64,000 nt of DNA from CAYZED01 sp964477445 (lineage in GTDB: Bacteria; Bacillota; Clostridia; Lutisporales; Lutisporaceae): assembly GCA_964477445.1 (NCBI GenBank), contig CAYZED010000001.1, positions 1 through 64,000 of the forward strand. Direction: 5' to 3'. The first letter of the stretch is position 1, and every line of letters starts with the position of its first letter. Of the stretch, positions 26,703 through 35,424 are shown one piece after another. The notes below the pieces were generated by a model. That model ran no database searches and had not been told where the DNA came from. It saw only the letters and a program-made list of their open reading frames with translations. A program made the position numbers and the translations under genes.

Positions 26703-27982
26703 TTGGGATTAGGAGTTTATATTCATTTTCCGTTTTGCGTCTCTAAGTGTGATTATTGCGATTTTGCTTCATATGGTAAAGATAAATGGCCATGCAGTTT
26801 TGATGATTATGTAGATTTAGTTGTAACAGAATGGAAAGAATACGTTGAGAATAGCATATCGAAAAATGACAACGTTAAAACAAACGTAGAGATAAGTAAT
26901 CAATCAAAAAATGAAGTAAATGCTGTACTTAGCGAATATGTAATAAATGCAGATTTTAATTTTAATGAAGCCTTAGTATCAAAGAGTATTTCCAGTGTTT
27001 ATTTCGGTGGTGGTACGCCAAGTCTTTTGCCAGCTAAACTTTTAAAGAAAATATTGGATGAAATAAGCCCGTATTTATCATGTGACTCTGAAATTAGCAT
27101 CGAGTGTAATCCAGGAACCATTGATAAAGCGAGATTGATCGAATATAGGGAAGCTGGCATTAATAGGCTAAGCATAGGAGTACAGGCGGCTCAGGACAAA
27201 ATATTAAAAAAACTTGGGCGAATCCATAAGTTCATCGATTTCAAAGAAACTGCCAAGTCTGCAAAAGAAGCAGGGTTTGAAAATATAAGTGCTGATATAA
27301 TGTTTGGATTACCCGAGCAAACAATGGCTGATTGGGANNNNNNNNNNCGGTAAGAGAAATTATTAAACTTGGAGTTCATCATGTATCTGCCTATGGTCTG
27401 AAAATTGAAGAAGACACAGCATTTGATAGATATGTTTCGCAGGGGACTTTAAACTTACCGGATTCAGATCTTGAGCGTGAAATGTATCATAGAGTTTGCA
27501 AAATGATGTCCGATGAAGGATTTGTCCAATATGAAATATCGAATTTCTCAAAACCAGGATTTGAATGTAGACATAACATAAATTATTGGGAGTCAGGAGA
27601 TTATGTTGGACTAGGAGTTAGCAGTCACTCGAAGTTGGGGAATATAAGGTTCTGGAATAAGCGAAACTTTCACGAGTATGAGATGGATTTAAAAATGTCA
27701 AACACGCTGAATAACTTCGATAAACTACCTATAGATGGATTCGAAGTATTAGATGAAAACGAAAGAATTTTTGAGAGGCTTATTTTATCGCTACGATTAA
27801 ATAGGGGGCTTAATATTGCTGATTTTAAAAAAGAATTTGGTGGGGGCGAGTATTTAAAAATTGAAGCTGTAATAGAAAAAAATATTAAAGCGGGATTGCT
27901 AGAAATTATTGAAAATAGATTGGTGTTTACTGAGCGAGGAAGGGATTTATCAAATCAAGTTTATTTGGATTTTATAACTTGA
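26703..27982 (+). CDS. hemW: Radical SAM heme chaperone HemW (spans an assembly gap)
   Basis: HemW binds a 4Fe-4S cluster and heme and delivers heme to target proteins; it was long labelled oxygen-independent coproporphyrinogen oxidase. Seen: Cys12, Cys16 and Cys19 (CVSKCDYC), YFGGGTPSLLP, ECNPGTID, RLSIGVQAAQD, DIMFGLPEQT, then after the gap VREIIKLGVHHVSAYGLKIEE and a C-terminal winged-helix-like domain. The gap of ten Ns at 27338-27347 shifts the frame; by comparison with the family three residues are missing, so the true gap is nearer five bases. An insert of about 30 polar residues lies near 45-80. TTG start. Confidence 0.92.
27338..27347. other. Assembly gap (10 N) inside hemW
   Basis: Ten Ns join two contigs. 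The two hemW frames differ across it, so the length is a placeholder. Confidence 0.98.
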
Positions 27983-28027
27983 AAAATATATTCAGATTTT
28001 ACTTGAAAATATATTCGTATTTTTCGC

Positions 28028-28059
28028 TTGACAAATATATCGGCGTGCGATATATTTGT
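28028..28059 (+). promoter_or_regulatory. Promoter with overlapping palindromic operator, ABC/PadR operon
   Basis: ACAAATATATCG (28031-28042) and CGATATATTTGT (28048-28059) are perfect 12-base arms around GCGTG. The same bases hold TTGACA (28028-28033), 17 bases and TATATT (28051-28056), so a protein on the palindrome would cover both promoter boxes. Three more CGATATAA half-sites follow at about 28080-28125. The PadR protein of this operon is the natural candidate. Confidence 0.8.
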
Positions 28060-28144
28060 ATTACGACAGACGATATAACGTTAGGTGAAATAGCGTGACA
28101 CGATATAACATGGTTCGATATAAAAATATTTAGGAGGATAACAT

Positions 28145-28990
28145 ATGGGACCAATAATTTCCATCAAAAATGTAAGAAAAGAATTTAAAGAAACCATTGC
28201 GTTGAAGAATCTTTCATTTGATGTGACGGAGGGAGAAATCTTTGGTTTTCTGGGACCAAGCGGAGCAGGAAAGACCACCACTATTAAGATTTTGACTTCG
28301 CAATTAATTCAGACTTCTGGAAACGTTGAAGTTTTCGGTAAAGAAATTGGTACAAACAAACATGAGTTATTTAAAAATATTGGTGTTTTGTCAGATACCA
28401 GTGGCTTATATGAAAGACTTTCAGTGTTTGATAATTTGAAGATTTTCGCTGATATATATGGGGTAGGAACGAATGAAATTTATGAAGTTCTTGAAAAAGT
28501 TGAATTAACAAAAGAAGTGAAAAAAGACGCGAAAAAACTTTCTAAAGGGATGAAGCAACGTTTAATGTTGGCCAGAGCTGTTATCCATAAGCCTAAGCTA
28601 CTTTTTTTGGATGAGCCGACTGCATCTCTTGATCCGGGGATTACTCTCGAAATACATAATTTGCTTCGTGAATTAAATAAAAATGGAACAACGGTTTTTT
28701 TAACTACTCATAATATGGAAGAAGCAGATAAGCTTTGTGATAGAGTTGCATTCCTTAACGAAGGAGAGATTGTGGAGCTAGGGGAACCAAAGAATCTTAA
28801 GTTAAAATATGCGACTGATGAGATTTCAATTTTGACCAGAAAAGAAAAAAGAGAATTTGTTTTAAAAAACGAGCCATTTTCGGCGGATATAGTTTCAGAA
28901 TTAATAAGAGAAAACGATTTGCTCAGTATACATTCGATAGAACCAAATCTTGAAGAAGTATTTTTAAAGCTTACAGGGAGGGGATTATAA
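28145..28990 (+). CDS. ABC transporter ATP-binding protein
   Basis: The ATPase of an ABC-2 type exporter. Seen: Walker A GPSGAGKTT near 38-46, signature LSKGMKQR near 137, Walker B LLFLDEPTASLDP and switch His in TTHNMEEAD. The 60-residue C-terminal tail is typical of the drug/lipid exporter (DrrA/CcmA) branch. It starts after AGGAGG and its stop overlaps the start of the permease gene by one base. Substrate unknown; PadR-linked exporters of this type often pump cationic peptides, phenolics or antibiotics, which is only family knowledge. Confidence 0.92.
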   Translation: MGPIISIKNVRKEFKETIALKNLSFDVTEGEIFGFLGPSGAGKTTTIKILTSQLIQTSGNVEVFGKEIGTNKHELFKNIGVLSDTSGLYERLSVFDNLKIFADIYGVGTNEIYEVLEKVELTKEVKKDAKKLSKGMKQRLMLARAVIHKPKLLFLDEPTASLDPGITLEIHNLLRELNKNGTTVFLTTHNMEEADKLCDRVAFLNEGEIVELGEPKNLKLKYATDEISILTRKEKREFVLKNEPFSADIVSELIRENDLLSIHSIEPNLEEVFLKLTGRGL

Positions 28991-29739
28991 TGGAAAACAC
29001 ATTTTTTGAAATTTCGCCGAGAAGAATTAAAGCTCTTTTAGTTAAAGAGTTAAAGGATTTGTTGAAGAATGTCAACTACTTAGTCATGGCAGCTCTTCCC
29101 CTAGTGATATGCATTATTTATACTCAGATTTTTAAAGGTATGCCGGGTAATGGTAGCGCTGAAACCACAGCGGTTTTTGTATTGAATCTTTGTCTTAGTA
29201 TGAATTTAGTACTTGTTTCTGCATTCATTATAGGTATGTCGGTTGCAGAAGAGAAAGAAAAAAACACATTGAGAACGCTAATGCTCTCAGCCGTAACGCC
29301 TTTCGAGTTCTTCTTAAGCAAAGGGCTGATTACACTAGTTATTACTGTAATTACAAATACAATTATGTATTTTGTAGTTGGACTAAGTGTTTCACATTTG
29401 CCTTTTTATCTATTCGTAACTACTTTATGTAGTTTGTGTTTGATTGAACTCGGAGCAGTTATTGGAATTGTTTCAAAGAATCAGATGGCCACAGGAACAA
29501 ATGGTATGCCTTTGTATTTTATATTTCTCTTTATACCTATATTTGCATCAATAAACAAAGTTTTCGAAAGTATTGCAATATATTTGCCTACATATAATCT
29601 TTCGCTCCTTTTAGAAAGAGATTTGTTAGGAAGCATAATAAAAAGCACACCGATTTTTAATTTTTCTGTGATTCTTATTTGGATAGTTTTATCGGGAATA
29701 ATTTTTGCTTATTTTTATAAGAAAAAAGGATTGGATTAG
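28990..29739 (+). CDS. ABC-2 type exporter permease
   Basis: The 249-residue protein has six hydrophobic stretches, starting with YLVMAALPLVICIIYTQIF near 32-50, and the short loop VAEEKEKNTLRTLMLSAVTP typical of ABC-2 permeases (coupling helix). With the preceding ATPase it would form a homodimeric exporter in the cell membrane. Translational coupling through a TAATG overlap supports a fixed ratio. Confidence 0.88.
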   Translation: MENTFFEISPRRIKALLVKELKDLLKNVNYLVMAALPLVICIIYTQIFKGMPGNGSAETTAVFVLNLCLSMNLVLVSAFIIGMSVAEEKEKNTLRTLMLSAVTPFEFFLSKGLITLVITVITNTIMYFVVGLSVSHLPFYLFVTTLCSLCLIELGAVIGIVSKNQMATGTNGMPLYFIFLFIPIFASINKVFESIAIYLPTYNLSLLLERDLLGSIIKSTPIFNFSVILIWIVLSGIIFAYFYKKKGLD

Positions 29740-29762
29740 GATTGTGAGAGTGGGTGATTTAG

Positions 29763-30110
29763 ATGCCGATAGGAAATGAAAGAGGCCCTTTGACTGAGGC
29801 TGTTTATTATATACTTCTTTCTCTTCTTAAACCAATGCATGGATATGGGATAATGCAATATGTAAAAGAGCTAAGTAAGGGAAGGCTTAATTTAGGAGCA
29901 GGAACACTTTACGGAGCAATGAATTCTTTGGTAGAAAAAAATTGGATAACTGTATTGCCTGAAGAGTTGGGAGAAAGAAAAAAAGAGTATCTTATAACAG
30001 AGATCGGGAAAGAGGTACTCCAGGATGAAATAGTAAGATTGAGAGAACTCCTATCAAACGGAGAGCAAATTACCGGGGTAGGGGGTGTAATTAGTGATAA
30101 CAAAAATTAG
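29763..30110 (+). CDS. PadR-family transcriptional regulator
   Basis: A 115-residue winged-helix protein. GPLTEAVYYILLSLLKPMHGYGIMQYV and GRLNLGAGTLYGAMNSLVEKNWI are split over residues 7-70 and are the PadR signature; YLITEIGKEVLQDEI forms the wing and dimer helix. It probably binds the palindrome at 28031-28059 and represses its own operon until an inducer or exporter substrate binds. It overlaps the following DUF2812 gene by 17 bases, a common pairing. Confidence 0.92.
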   Translation: MPIGNERGPLTEAVYYILLSLLKPMHGYGIMQYVKELSKGRLNLGAGTLYGAMNSLVEKNWITVLPEELGERKKEYLITEIGKEVLQDEIVRLRELLSNGEQITGVGGVISDNKN

Positions 30111-30654
30111 GAAAATATTTTTTGATTACGAGAGAGAAGAAGAATGGCTAAATAGAATGGCTGATAACGGACTAGCTTTTGTTAATTATTCACTTTTTAC
30201 TTATACTTTTGTTGACGGAAAACCTGGAGAATATCTATACAGGATCGAATTTCTAAAGAATCATCCGAGCCATAATGAAAGCGCAGGATATTTTGAATTT
30301 CTCAAAGAAACAGGAATAGAAGTTATCTCAACATGGTTTAAATGGGTATATTTTAGAAAAAAGAAATCAGAAGGATTATTTGACTTGTATTCGGATTTTG
30401 AATCAAAATCAGCTCATTATAAAAGAATATTAAATATATATAATTTTGGAGGTTGGTTAAACATAATTATTGGATTTATTAATCTTAGTATTTTTATTGT
30501 TGAGGCATTATTTTCTTCTGGGGAGTTGCCAACAATTAACCTTTTGTGTTCATTAATAAACATAGGCGTGGGTAGTTTACTTATTAAACTAGCGGTTAGA
30601 CTAGATAAAAAAATAAAAAAACTTGAAGACGCAAAAAATTTGTCTGAATACTAG
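30094..30654 (+). CDS. DUF2812 domain membrane protein
   Basis: Residues 1-95 fit DUF2812: FFDYEREEEWLNRMADNGLAF, YLYRIEFL and a WFKWVYFRKK end. Two membrane helices follow near 117-137 and 145-162, then a charged tail (KIKKLEDAKN). DUF2812 proteins stand next to PadR regulators and ABC exporters in many Firmicutes; a role as sensor or co-regulator is assumed but unproven. GTG start inside padR. Confidence 0.85.
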   Translation: MITKIRKIFFDYEREEEWLNRMADNGLAFVNYSLFTYTFVDGKPGEYLYRIEFLKNHPSHNESAGYFEFLKETGIEVISTWFKWVYFRKKKSEGLFDLYSDFESKSAHYKRILNIYNFGGWLNIIIGFINLSIFIVEALFSSGELPTINLLCSLINIGVGSLLIKLAVRLDKKIKKLEDAKNLSEY

Positions 30655-30668
30655 AAAAACAAAGATAG

Positions 30669-30701
30669 ACGGAGCTAATTCGATTTAGTTCCGTTTTTTT
30701 A
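30669..30701 (+). terminator. Terminator of the ABC/PadR operon
   Basis: ACGGAGCTAA (30669-30678) pairs with TTAGTTCCGT (30685-30694) with one G-U, followed by seven Ts. Confidence 0.9.
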
Positions 30702-30709
30702 ACCCTGAA

Positions 30710-30726
30710 GGTCAAAGAAAGTCAAA
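30710..30726 (+). promoter_or_regulatory. CtsR box 1 upstream of hsp20
   Basis: GGTCAAAGAAAGTCAAA matches the CtsR operator (GGTCAAA-NAN-RGTCAAA) at every fixed position. It lies just before the -35 box. Confidence 0.88.
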
Positions 30727-30734
30727 ATCAAACT

Positions 30735-30763
30735 TTGATAACATTTTTTCAATATGGTATAAA
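30735..30763 (+). promoter_or_regulatory. hsp20 promoter
   Basis: TTGATA, 17 bases, TATAAA, placed between the two CtsR boxes. Confidence 0.8.
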
Positions 30764-30777
30764 TAGAGTATGAGGAA

Positions 30778-30794
30778 GGTCAAAGAAAGTCAAA
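30778..30794 (+). promoter_or_regulatory. CtsR box 2 upstream of hsp20
   Basis: An identical 17-base copy of box 1, 68 bases downstream, after the -10 box. CtsR on both sites would enclose the promoter. Confidence 0.88.
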
Positions 30795-30901
30795 GGCAAA
30801 AAACAAAGAGACTTAGACGCATTGCAATAATTTATCAAGACTTGAATGAATAAAATCAAAATAAAAAATATTAAAAACCATAATTAAAGGAGGAAAAGAA
30901 T

Positions 30902-31357
30902 ATGTTTAGTTTAATACCATATTCAAAGAAAAATAACAGCGTAGCATCAGTTTTCGATGACTTTGAAAGGAGCTTCTTTAATAGTTCTTTGTTCTCAAAT
31001 AGTTTTTTTAGAGAACCATTTGCTTTAGAAATGCAAATGAAATCTGATATTAGGGAAACTGATAAGGACTATGTCATTGAATCTGAAATTCCAGGAGTAA
31101 AAAAAGAAGAAATTAGCGTAAAATATGAAAACAAAACTTTGATAATTTCCGTAAATAGAAATGAAGAAGTAAATGAAGATTCAAATGGATATATAAGGAA
31201 AGAACGAAGAATTTCAAGTCAAAGCAGAAGTTTTATGATTCCAAAAATTAAAGAAGATGAAATATCCGCAAAACTTGAAGATGGGGTGCTAAGAATAACA
31301 TTGCCTAAGCTTGAAGTGGCTGAGAATAATAGATTGAACAAAATCGAAATACAATAA
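30902..31357 (+). CDS. Small heat-shock protein, Hsp20/alpha-crystallin family
   Basis: A 151-residue holdase that keeps unfolding proteins soluble. The alpha-crystallin domain spans about 42-140 (MKSDIRETDKDYVIESEIPG, KYENKTLIISV, LEDGVLRITLPK); the N-terminal part is Phe/Ser-rich (FFNSSLFSNSFF) as expected for the flexible arm. The GVLRITLPK motif is intact, and a short I-E-I tail at the end may make the oligomer contact. It is controlled by CtsR boxes, unlike hrcA, which is under CIRCE. Confidence 0.95.
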   Translation: MFSLIPYSKKNNSVASVFDDFERSFFNSSLFSNSFFREPFALEMQMKSDIRETDKDYVIESEIPGVKKEEISVKYENKTLIISVNRNEEVNEDSNGYIRKERRISSQSRSFMIPKIKEDEISAKLEDGVLRITLPKLEVAENNRLNKIEIQ

Positions 31358-31416
31358 AATAGAAAAAAACCACACCGCGGAAGTTGTAGTTATAAAGTAA
31401 AAAATAGCAAAATATA

Positions 31417-31445
31417 TTGACAAAAGCTCTCCGTGGTGATATTTT
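31417..31445 (+). promoter_or_regulatory. hrcA-operon promoter
   Basis: TTGACA, 17 bases, TATTTT, ending ten bases before the CIRCE element. Confidence 0.8.
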
Positions 31446-31455
31446 TTAATTAGAG

Positions 31456-31482
31456 TTAGCACTCGAACGTGTTGAGTGCTAA
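31456..31482 (+). promoter_or_regulatory. CIRCE operator (HrcA binding site)
   Basis: TTAGCACTC, nine bases, GAGTGCTAA: a perfect CIRCE palindrome. HrcA bound here blocks the hrcA-grpE-dnaK-dnaJ transcript until heat shock. Confidence 0.98.
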
Positions 31483-31505
31483 CAAAATTATGTGGGGGCG
31501 ATTAA

Positions 31506-32537
31506 ATGGGAATGGATGATAGGAAGTGGATGATACTACAAGCCATAATTGAAGACTATGTCAGCACAGCTGAGCCAGTTGGTAGTAGAACCATTTCTAA
31601 AAAATATGTCACCGATGTCAGCCCGGCCACAATTCGAAATGAAATGTCTGATTTAGAAGATTTAGGTTATATAGAACAACCACACACATCCTCTGGAAGA
31701 GTCCCTTCTGATAAGGGTTATCGGATGTATGTAGATAAAATAATGGAAAAAAAACAAAATCTTCCAGAGTCAAATGAGGTTTTGTTAAATGAATTTAAGG
31801 AAACACTTGGTGAAATTAATAGGTTAGTTAAGCACGCATCTAGGTTATTATCAAATATGACCTCATACGCATCCTTTATTACTTCACCACACTTTAAAAA
31901 AAATAGACTCCAAAAAATACAGTTAATTAAGGTTGCGAGAGGAATGATTTTGGCAGTAATAATTACAGATGCTGGGATCGTAAAAAATAGTACATTAAGA
32001 ACGTTTTTTGATATTGAAGACGAAAAAATAGATCAGTTGACTTCCATTCTTAACAGGAATCTTATTGGAAAAGATATTGAAGATATGGTCGACATTGATT
32101 TTAGCGGATTTGTTATGAATAATCCGATTTATGAAGAGTTATTAGAACAAATTATGCCAGAACTTTTACATACATTAATTTTTTCAGACAGCATGGAAAT
32201 ATATAGCAATGGAGCAGCTAATCTTCTCAGCCTCCCAGAGTATGCTGACGTAGGAAAGGCAAGAAGTTTCTTCAATATGTTAGAAGATAATGAAGAGTTA
32301 AACAAGATAGTAAACCTCAGTGGAGACGATGTTAATGTAAAGATAGGAACAGAAAATACGATTGAACAGCTTAAGGATTGCAGCCTTATAACAGCTACAT
32401 ATAAATTAGATGGAAGAATGATAGGCGCTATAGGCGTAATTGGTCCTAAGAGAATGGAATACTCAAAGGTTATTCATATAGTGGATAGAATGACAAAGAA
32501 TCTAACGGAAATACTTAGTGGGCTTTTAAAGGAATAA
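31506..32537 (+). CDS. hrcA: Heat-inducible transcription repressor HrcA
   Basis: HrcA binds CIRCE and needs GroEL to stay active. Seen: the N-terminal winged helix (QAIIEDYVSTAEPVGSRTIS, VSPATIRNEMSDLEDLGYIE, TSSGRVPSDKGYR) and the GAF-like dimer domain to the C-terminal IHIVDRMTKNLTEILS. Full length, 343 residues. It is first in the heat-shock operon and represses itself. ATG at 31506 follows GTGGGGG; a second ATG two codons later is possible. Confidence 0.97.
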   Translation: MGMDDRKWMILQAIIEDYVSTAEPVGSRTISKKYVTDVSPATIRNEMSDLEDLGYIEQPHTSSGRVPSDKGYRMYVDKIMEKKQNLPESNEVLLNEFKETLGEINRLVKHASRLLSNMTSYASFITSPHFKKNRLQKIQLIKVARGMILAVIITDAGIVKNSTLRTFFDIEDEKIDQLTSILNRNLIGKDIEDMVDIDFSGFVMNNPIYEELLEQIMPELLHTLIFSDSMEIYSNGAANLLSLPEYADVGKARSFFNMLEDNEELNKIVNLSGDDVNVKIGTENTIEQLKDCSLITATYKLDGRMIGAIGVIGPKRMEYSKVIHIVDRMTKNLTEILSGLLKE

Positions 32538-32590
32538 TACCTTTGAAATAGATAAATGATTGTCAAAATAATTTATAAAGGTGGTAAAAA

Positions 32591-33172
32591 ATGAAGAAAG
32601 AAAAAGAACATAGAGAAAAAGTAAAAGAAAAACTTTTCGAGCATGAGATTTTTGAGGAGAACATCGAAGGTAATTCTGAAGAAAAAAAATCAGACAGCAC
32701 TTATGCAGATGAAGAAAAGAAACTCGTAGATGAAGTGGATGAACTAAAAAAAACATCTGAAGATAATTATAATAAATTCCTAAGAATGCAAGCTGATTTT
32801 GATAATTTCAGGAAACGTGTTTCTAAAGAAAAGGAAGATATATACCAATTAGCACTCGAAGGAATCATGAAAGACTTAATGCCTGTTGTAGATAATTTGG
32901 AGAGAGCAGCGGCAAGTTTTGTATCAGAGGGACTAGAGCAGAAGTACGTAGATGGGCTAGAAATGGTGATTAAACAATTATCTGCGACACTACTTAAGAA
33001 TGGACTAAAAGAAGTTGACACAACGATAAGCTTTGATCCAAATTTTCATCATGCTATTATGCAGGAGCCAGGTGACGAGGATGATAAAATAACAATGGTT
33101 ATGCAAAAAGGTTATACACTAGGTAGTAAGGTAGTTAGACCAGCAATGGTTAGGGTTTCAGTAAAAAATTAA
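32591..33172 (+). CDS. grpE: Nucleotide exchange factor GrpE
   Basis: GrpE releases ADP from DnaK. The first 50 residues are charged and variable; a long coiled-coil helix follows (about 40-95, LRMQADFDNFRKRVSKEKED), then the beta domain with HHAIMQEPGDEDD and GYTLGSKVVRPAMVRVS. Length 193 is normal. It lies between hrcA and dnaK, in the standard order. Confidence 0.96.
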   Translation: MKKEKEHREKVKEKLFEHEIFEENIEGNSEEKKSDSTYADEEKKLVDEVDELKKTSEDNYNKFLRMQADFDNFRKRVSKEKEDIYQLALEGIMKDLMPVVDNLERAAASFVSEGLEQKYVDGLEMVIKQLSATLLKNGLKEVDTTISFDPNFHHAIMQEPGDEDDKITMVMQKGYTLGSKVVRPAMVRVSVKN

Positions 33173-33277
33173 AAACTCATAAATAAATATAATTTTATAT
33201 ATGAATTTAAAAAAAGAAAAACAAAATAACAATAGAACAAAAATATCATGTTAACTAAAATTTAGGAGGAAACAAAA

Positions 33278-35140
33278 ATGGCAAAAGTAATAGGTATTGA
33301 CCTTGGAACAACAAATTCATGTGTAGCAGTTATGGAAGGTGGAGAACCGATAGTAATTCCTAACGCTGAGGGCGCAAGAACGACTCCTTCAGTTGTTGCT
33401 TTCACAAAAACTGGAGAAAGACTAGTCGGTCAGGTCGCAAAAAGACAGGCAGTTACTAATCCTGATAGAACAGTAGTATCAATAAAAAGAGAGATGGGTA
33501 CTGGACATAAAGTAACAATTGATGACAAACAATACTCACCTCAAGAGATTTCGGCTATGGTACTTGGAAAACTTAAACTTGATGCTGAAGCATATCTTGG
33601 AGAGACAGTTACTCAAGCGGTAATTACGGTTCCAGCTTACTTTAGTGATAGCCAAAGACAGGCAACTAAAGATGCAGGAAAAATTGCTGGGCTTGAAGTT
33701 CTTAGAATTATAAATGAACCTACAGCAGCTTCGCTTGCATATGGGCTAGATAAAGAACATCACCAAAAAATTCTAGTATTTGACCTTGGTGGAGGAACTT
33801 TCGACGTTTCTATACTCGAACTTGGAGATGGGGTATTTGAAGTACTCTCCACAAACGGAAACAATAGACTTGGGGGAGACGATTTTGATCAAAAAGTAAT
33901 GACATGGATGATTGATGAATTCAAAAAATCCGATGGAATAGATTTAAGAAATGACAAAATGGCTGTTCAAAGACTTAAAGAAGCAGCTGAAAAAGCAAAG
34001 GTAGAACTTTCAGGAGTTCTTCAGTCTTCAATTAATCTTCCGTTTATTACAGCAGATGCGTCAGGTCCAAAACATATGGATTTAACACTCACAAGAGCTA
34101 AATTCGATGAACTTACTCAATCGCTAGTTGAACAGACACTTGAACCTACACGAAAAGCATTGTCAGATGCTGGTTTATCACCTGATGATTTAGCAAAAAT
34201 AATTCTTGTTGGCGGAAGTACTAGAATACCTGCAGTTCAAGAAGCTGTTAAAAAAATCACAGGCAAAGAAGCATTTAAAGGAATAAATCCAGATGAATGC
34301 GTAGCAGTTGGAGCGGCTATTCAAGCAGCAGTTTTAACTGGAGAAGTTAAAGACGTTCTTTTACTTGACGTAACTCCACTTTCACTTGGTATTGAAACAT
34401 TGGGCGGCGTTTCCACAAAATTAATTGAAAGAAATACTACGATTCCGACAAAAAAGAGTCAGGTATTCTCTACAGCTGCAGATGGACAGACTAGTGTTGA
34501 AATTCATGTGCTTCAAGGCGAGAGGGAAATGGCAGGTGGAAATAAGACTTTAGGTAAATTCCAATGAACAAGTATTCCTTCAGCGCCAAGAGGAATTCCA
34601 CAGATTGAAGTTACTTTTGATATAGATGCTAATGGTATCGTTCACGTAATGGCAAAAGATCTTGGAACTGGAAACGAACAAAAAGTAACAATTACAGCAA
34701 GTACAAATCTATCAGATGATGACATTAAGAAAGCTGTACAAGAAGCTGAAAAATTCGCAGCTGAAGATAAGGCAAGAAAAGAAGAAGTAGAGATTAGAAA
34801 TCAAGCGGATACACTTATTTATCAGACCGAAAAACAATTAGCAGATCTAGGAGACAAAATAGAGGCGGATGATAAAGCAAAAATTGATGGAGCTTTGAAT
34901 GAATTAAAAGAAAAAGTAAAAGGCACAGATAATGAAGCAATTAAAGCATCAACTGAAGAACTCACAAAGGTGTTCTATGAAATTTCATCTAAGTTATATC
35001 AACAAACTGGAGCAGAAGGCGCACCAGGAGCTGAAGGATTTGATCCGAATATGGCACAAGGTGATCCAGGAAATCAAGGAAATAACGGAAATGATGGAAA
35101 TGATGGAGAAAATGTTAACCCAAACTATAAAGTAGACTAG
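33278..35140 (+). CDS. dnaK: Chaperone DnaK (Hsp70), interrupted by one in-frame TGA
   Basis: DnaK is the ATP-driven folding chaperone. Both halves lie in one frame. Before the stop: GIDLGTTNSCVAVMEGG, VPAYFSDSQRQATKDAG, IINEPTAASLAYGLD, VFDLGGGTFDVSILELG and most of the substrate-binding sandwich. After it: SIPSAPRGIPQIEVTFDI, DANGIV and the helical lid, ending in a Gly/Asn/Asp-rich tail. The TGA at 34565-34567 stands where most DnaK proteins have Leu (FQ-L-T), one base from TTA. Total length is 620 codons, as expected. dnaK is nearly always kept intact, so a sequence error is the first explanation; a real mutation would give a protein without lid. Confidence 0.93.
34565..34567 (+). other. 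In-frame TGA within dnaK
   Basis: The codon follows GKFQ and precedes T-S-I-P; homologues have Leu. TGA is a true stop at the ends of other genes here (for example lepA and mtaB), so the genetic code is standard. Confidence 0.9.
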
Positions 35141-35200
35141 AATAAACTAGACTAGAATAAACTAGACTAGAATAAACTAGACTAGAATAAACTAGACTAT
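35141..35200 (+). repeat. 15-bp tandem repeat (4 units) right after dnaK
   Basis: Four copies of AATAAACTAGACTAG begin at the base after the dnaK stop; the stop codon itself (GTAGACTAG) resembles the unit end. Confidence 0.95.
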
Positions 35201-35230
35201 ACTAGTATTTACTAACATAAATACTAGTAT
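35199..35230. repeat. Perfect inverted repeat downstream of dnaK
   Basis: ATACTAGTATTTA (35199-35211), loop CTAACA, TAAATACTAGTAT (35218-35230). No T tract follows, so it may stabilise or process the dnaK mRNA rather than terminate it. Confidence 0.8.
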
Positions 35231-35334
35231 GAAAGCTAAAATAAATAAGGCAAACTAATAATATTTGCTTTAAGTAGACTATTTACAGGATTTCAGTTAA
35301 TATAAGTAGGATAATATAAGAAGCAAGAAGTATT

Positions 35335-35367
35335 AAATTGCGTTACGTATTAAACATAACGCAATTT
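35335..35367. repeat. Inverted repeat in the dnaJ leader
   Basis: AAATTGCGTTA (35335-35345) and TAACGCAATTT (35357-35367), 11 perfect bases around an 11-base loop. A second GC-rich stem GGCCG/CGGCC follows at about 35378-35398, before the dnaJ ribosome binding site. Confidence 0.75.
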
Positions 35368-35424
35368 AGTATATTTGGCCGCGGGTTACCGTTCGGCCTA
35401 TTGCGGTTTACGGAGGTTTTAGAA

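Noticed and set aside
34565..34567. Selenocysteine or TGA reassignment in dnaK
   Set aside because: Homologues have Leu rather than Cys here, no SECIS-like hairpin is evident right after the codon, and TGA ends other genes in the window normally.
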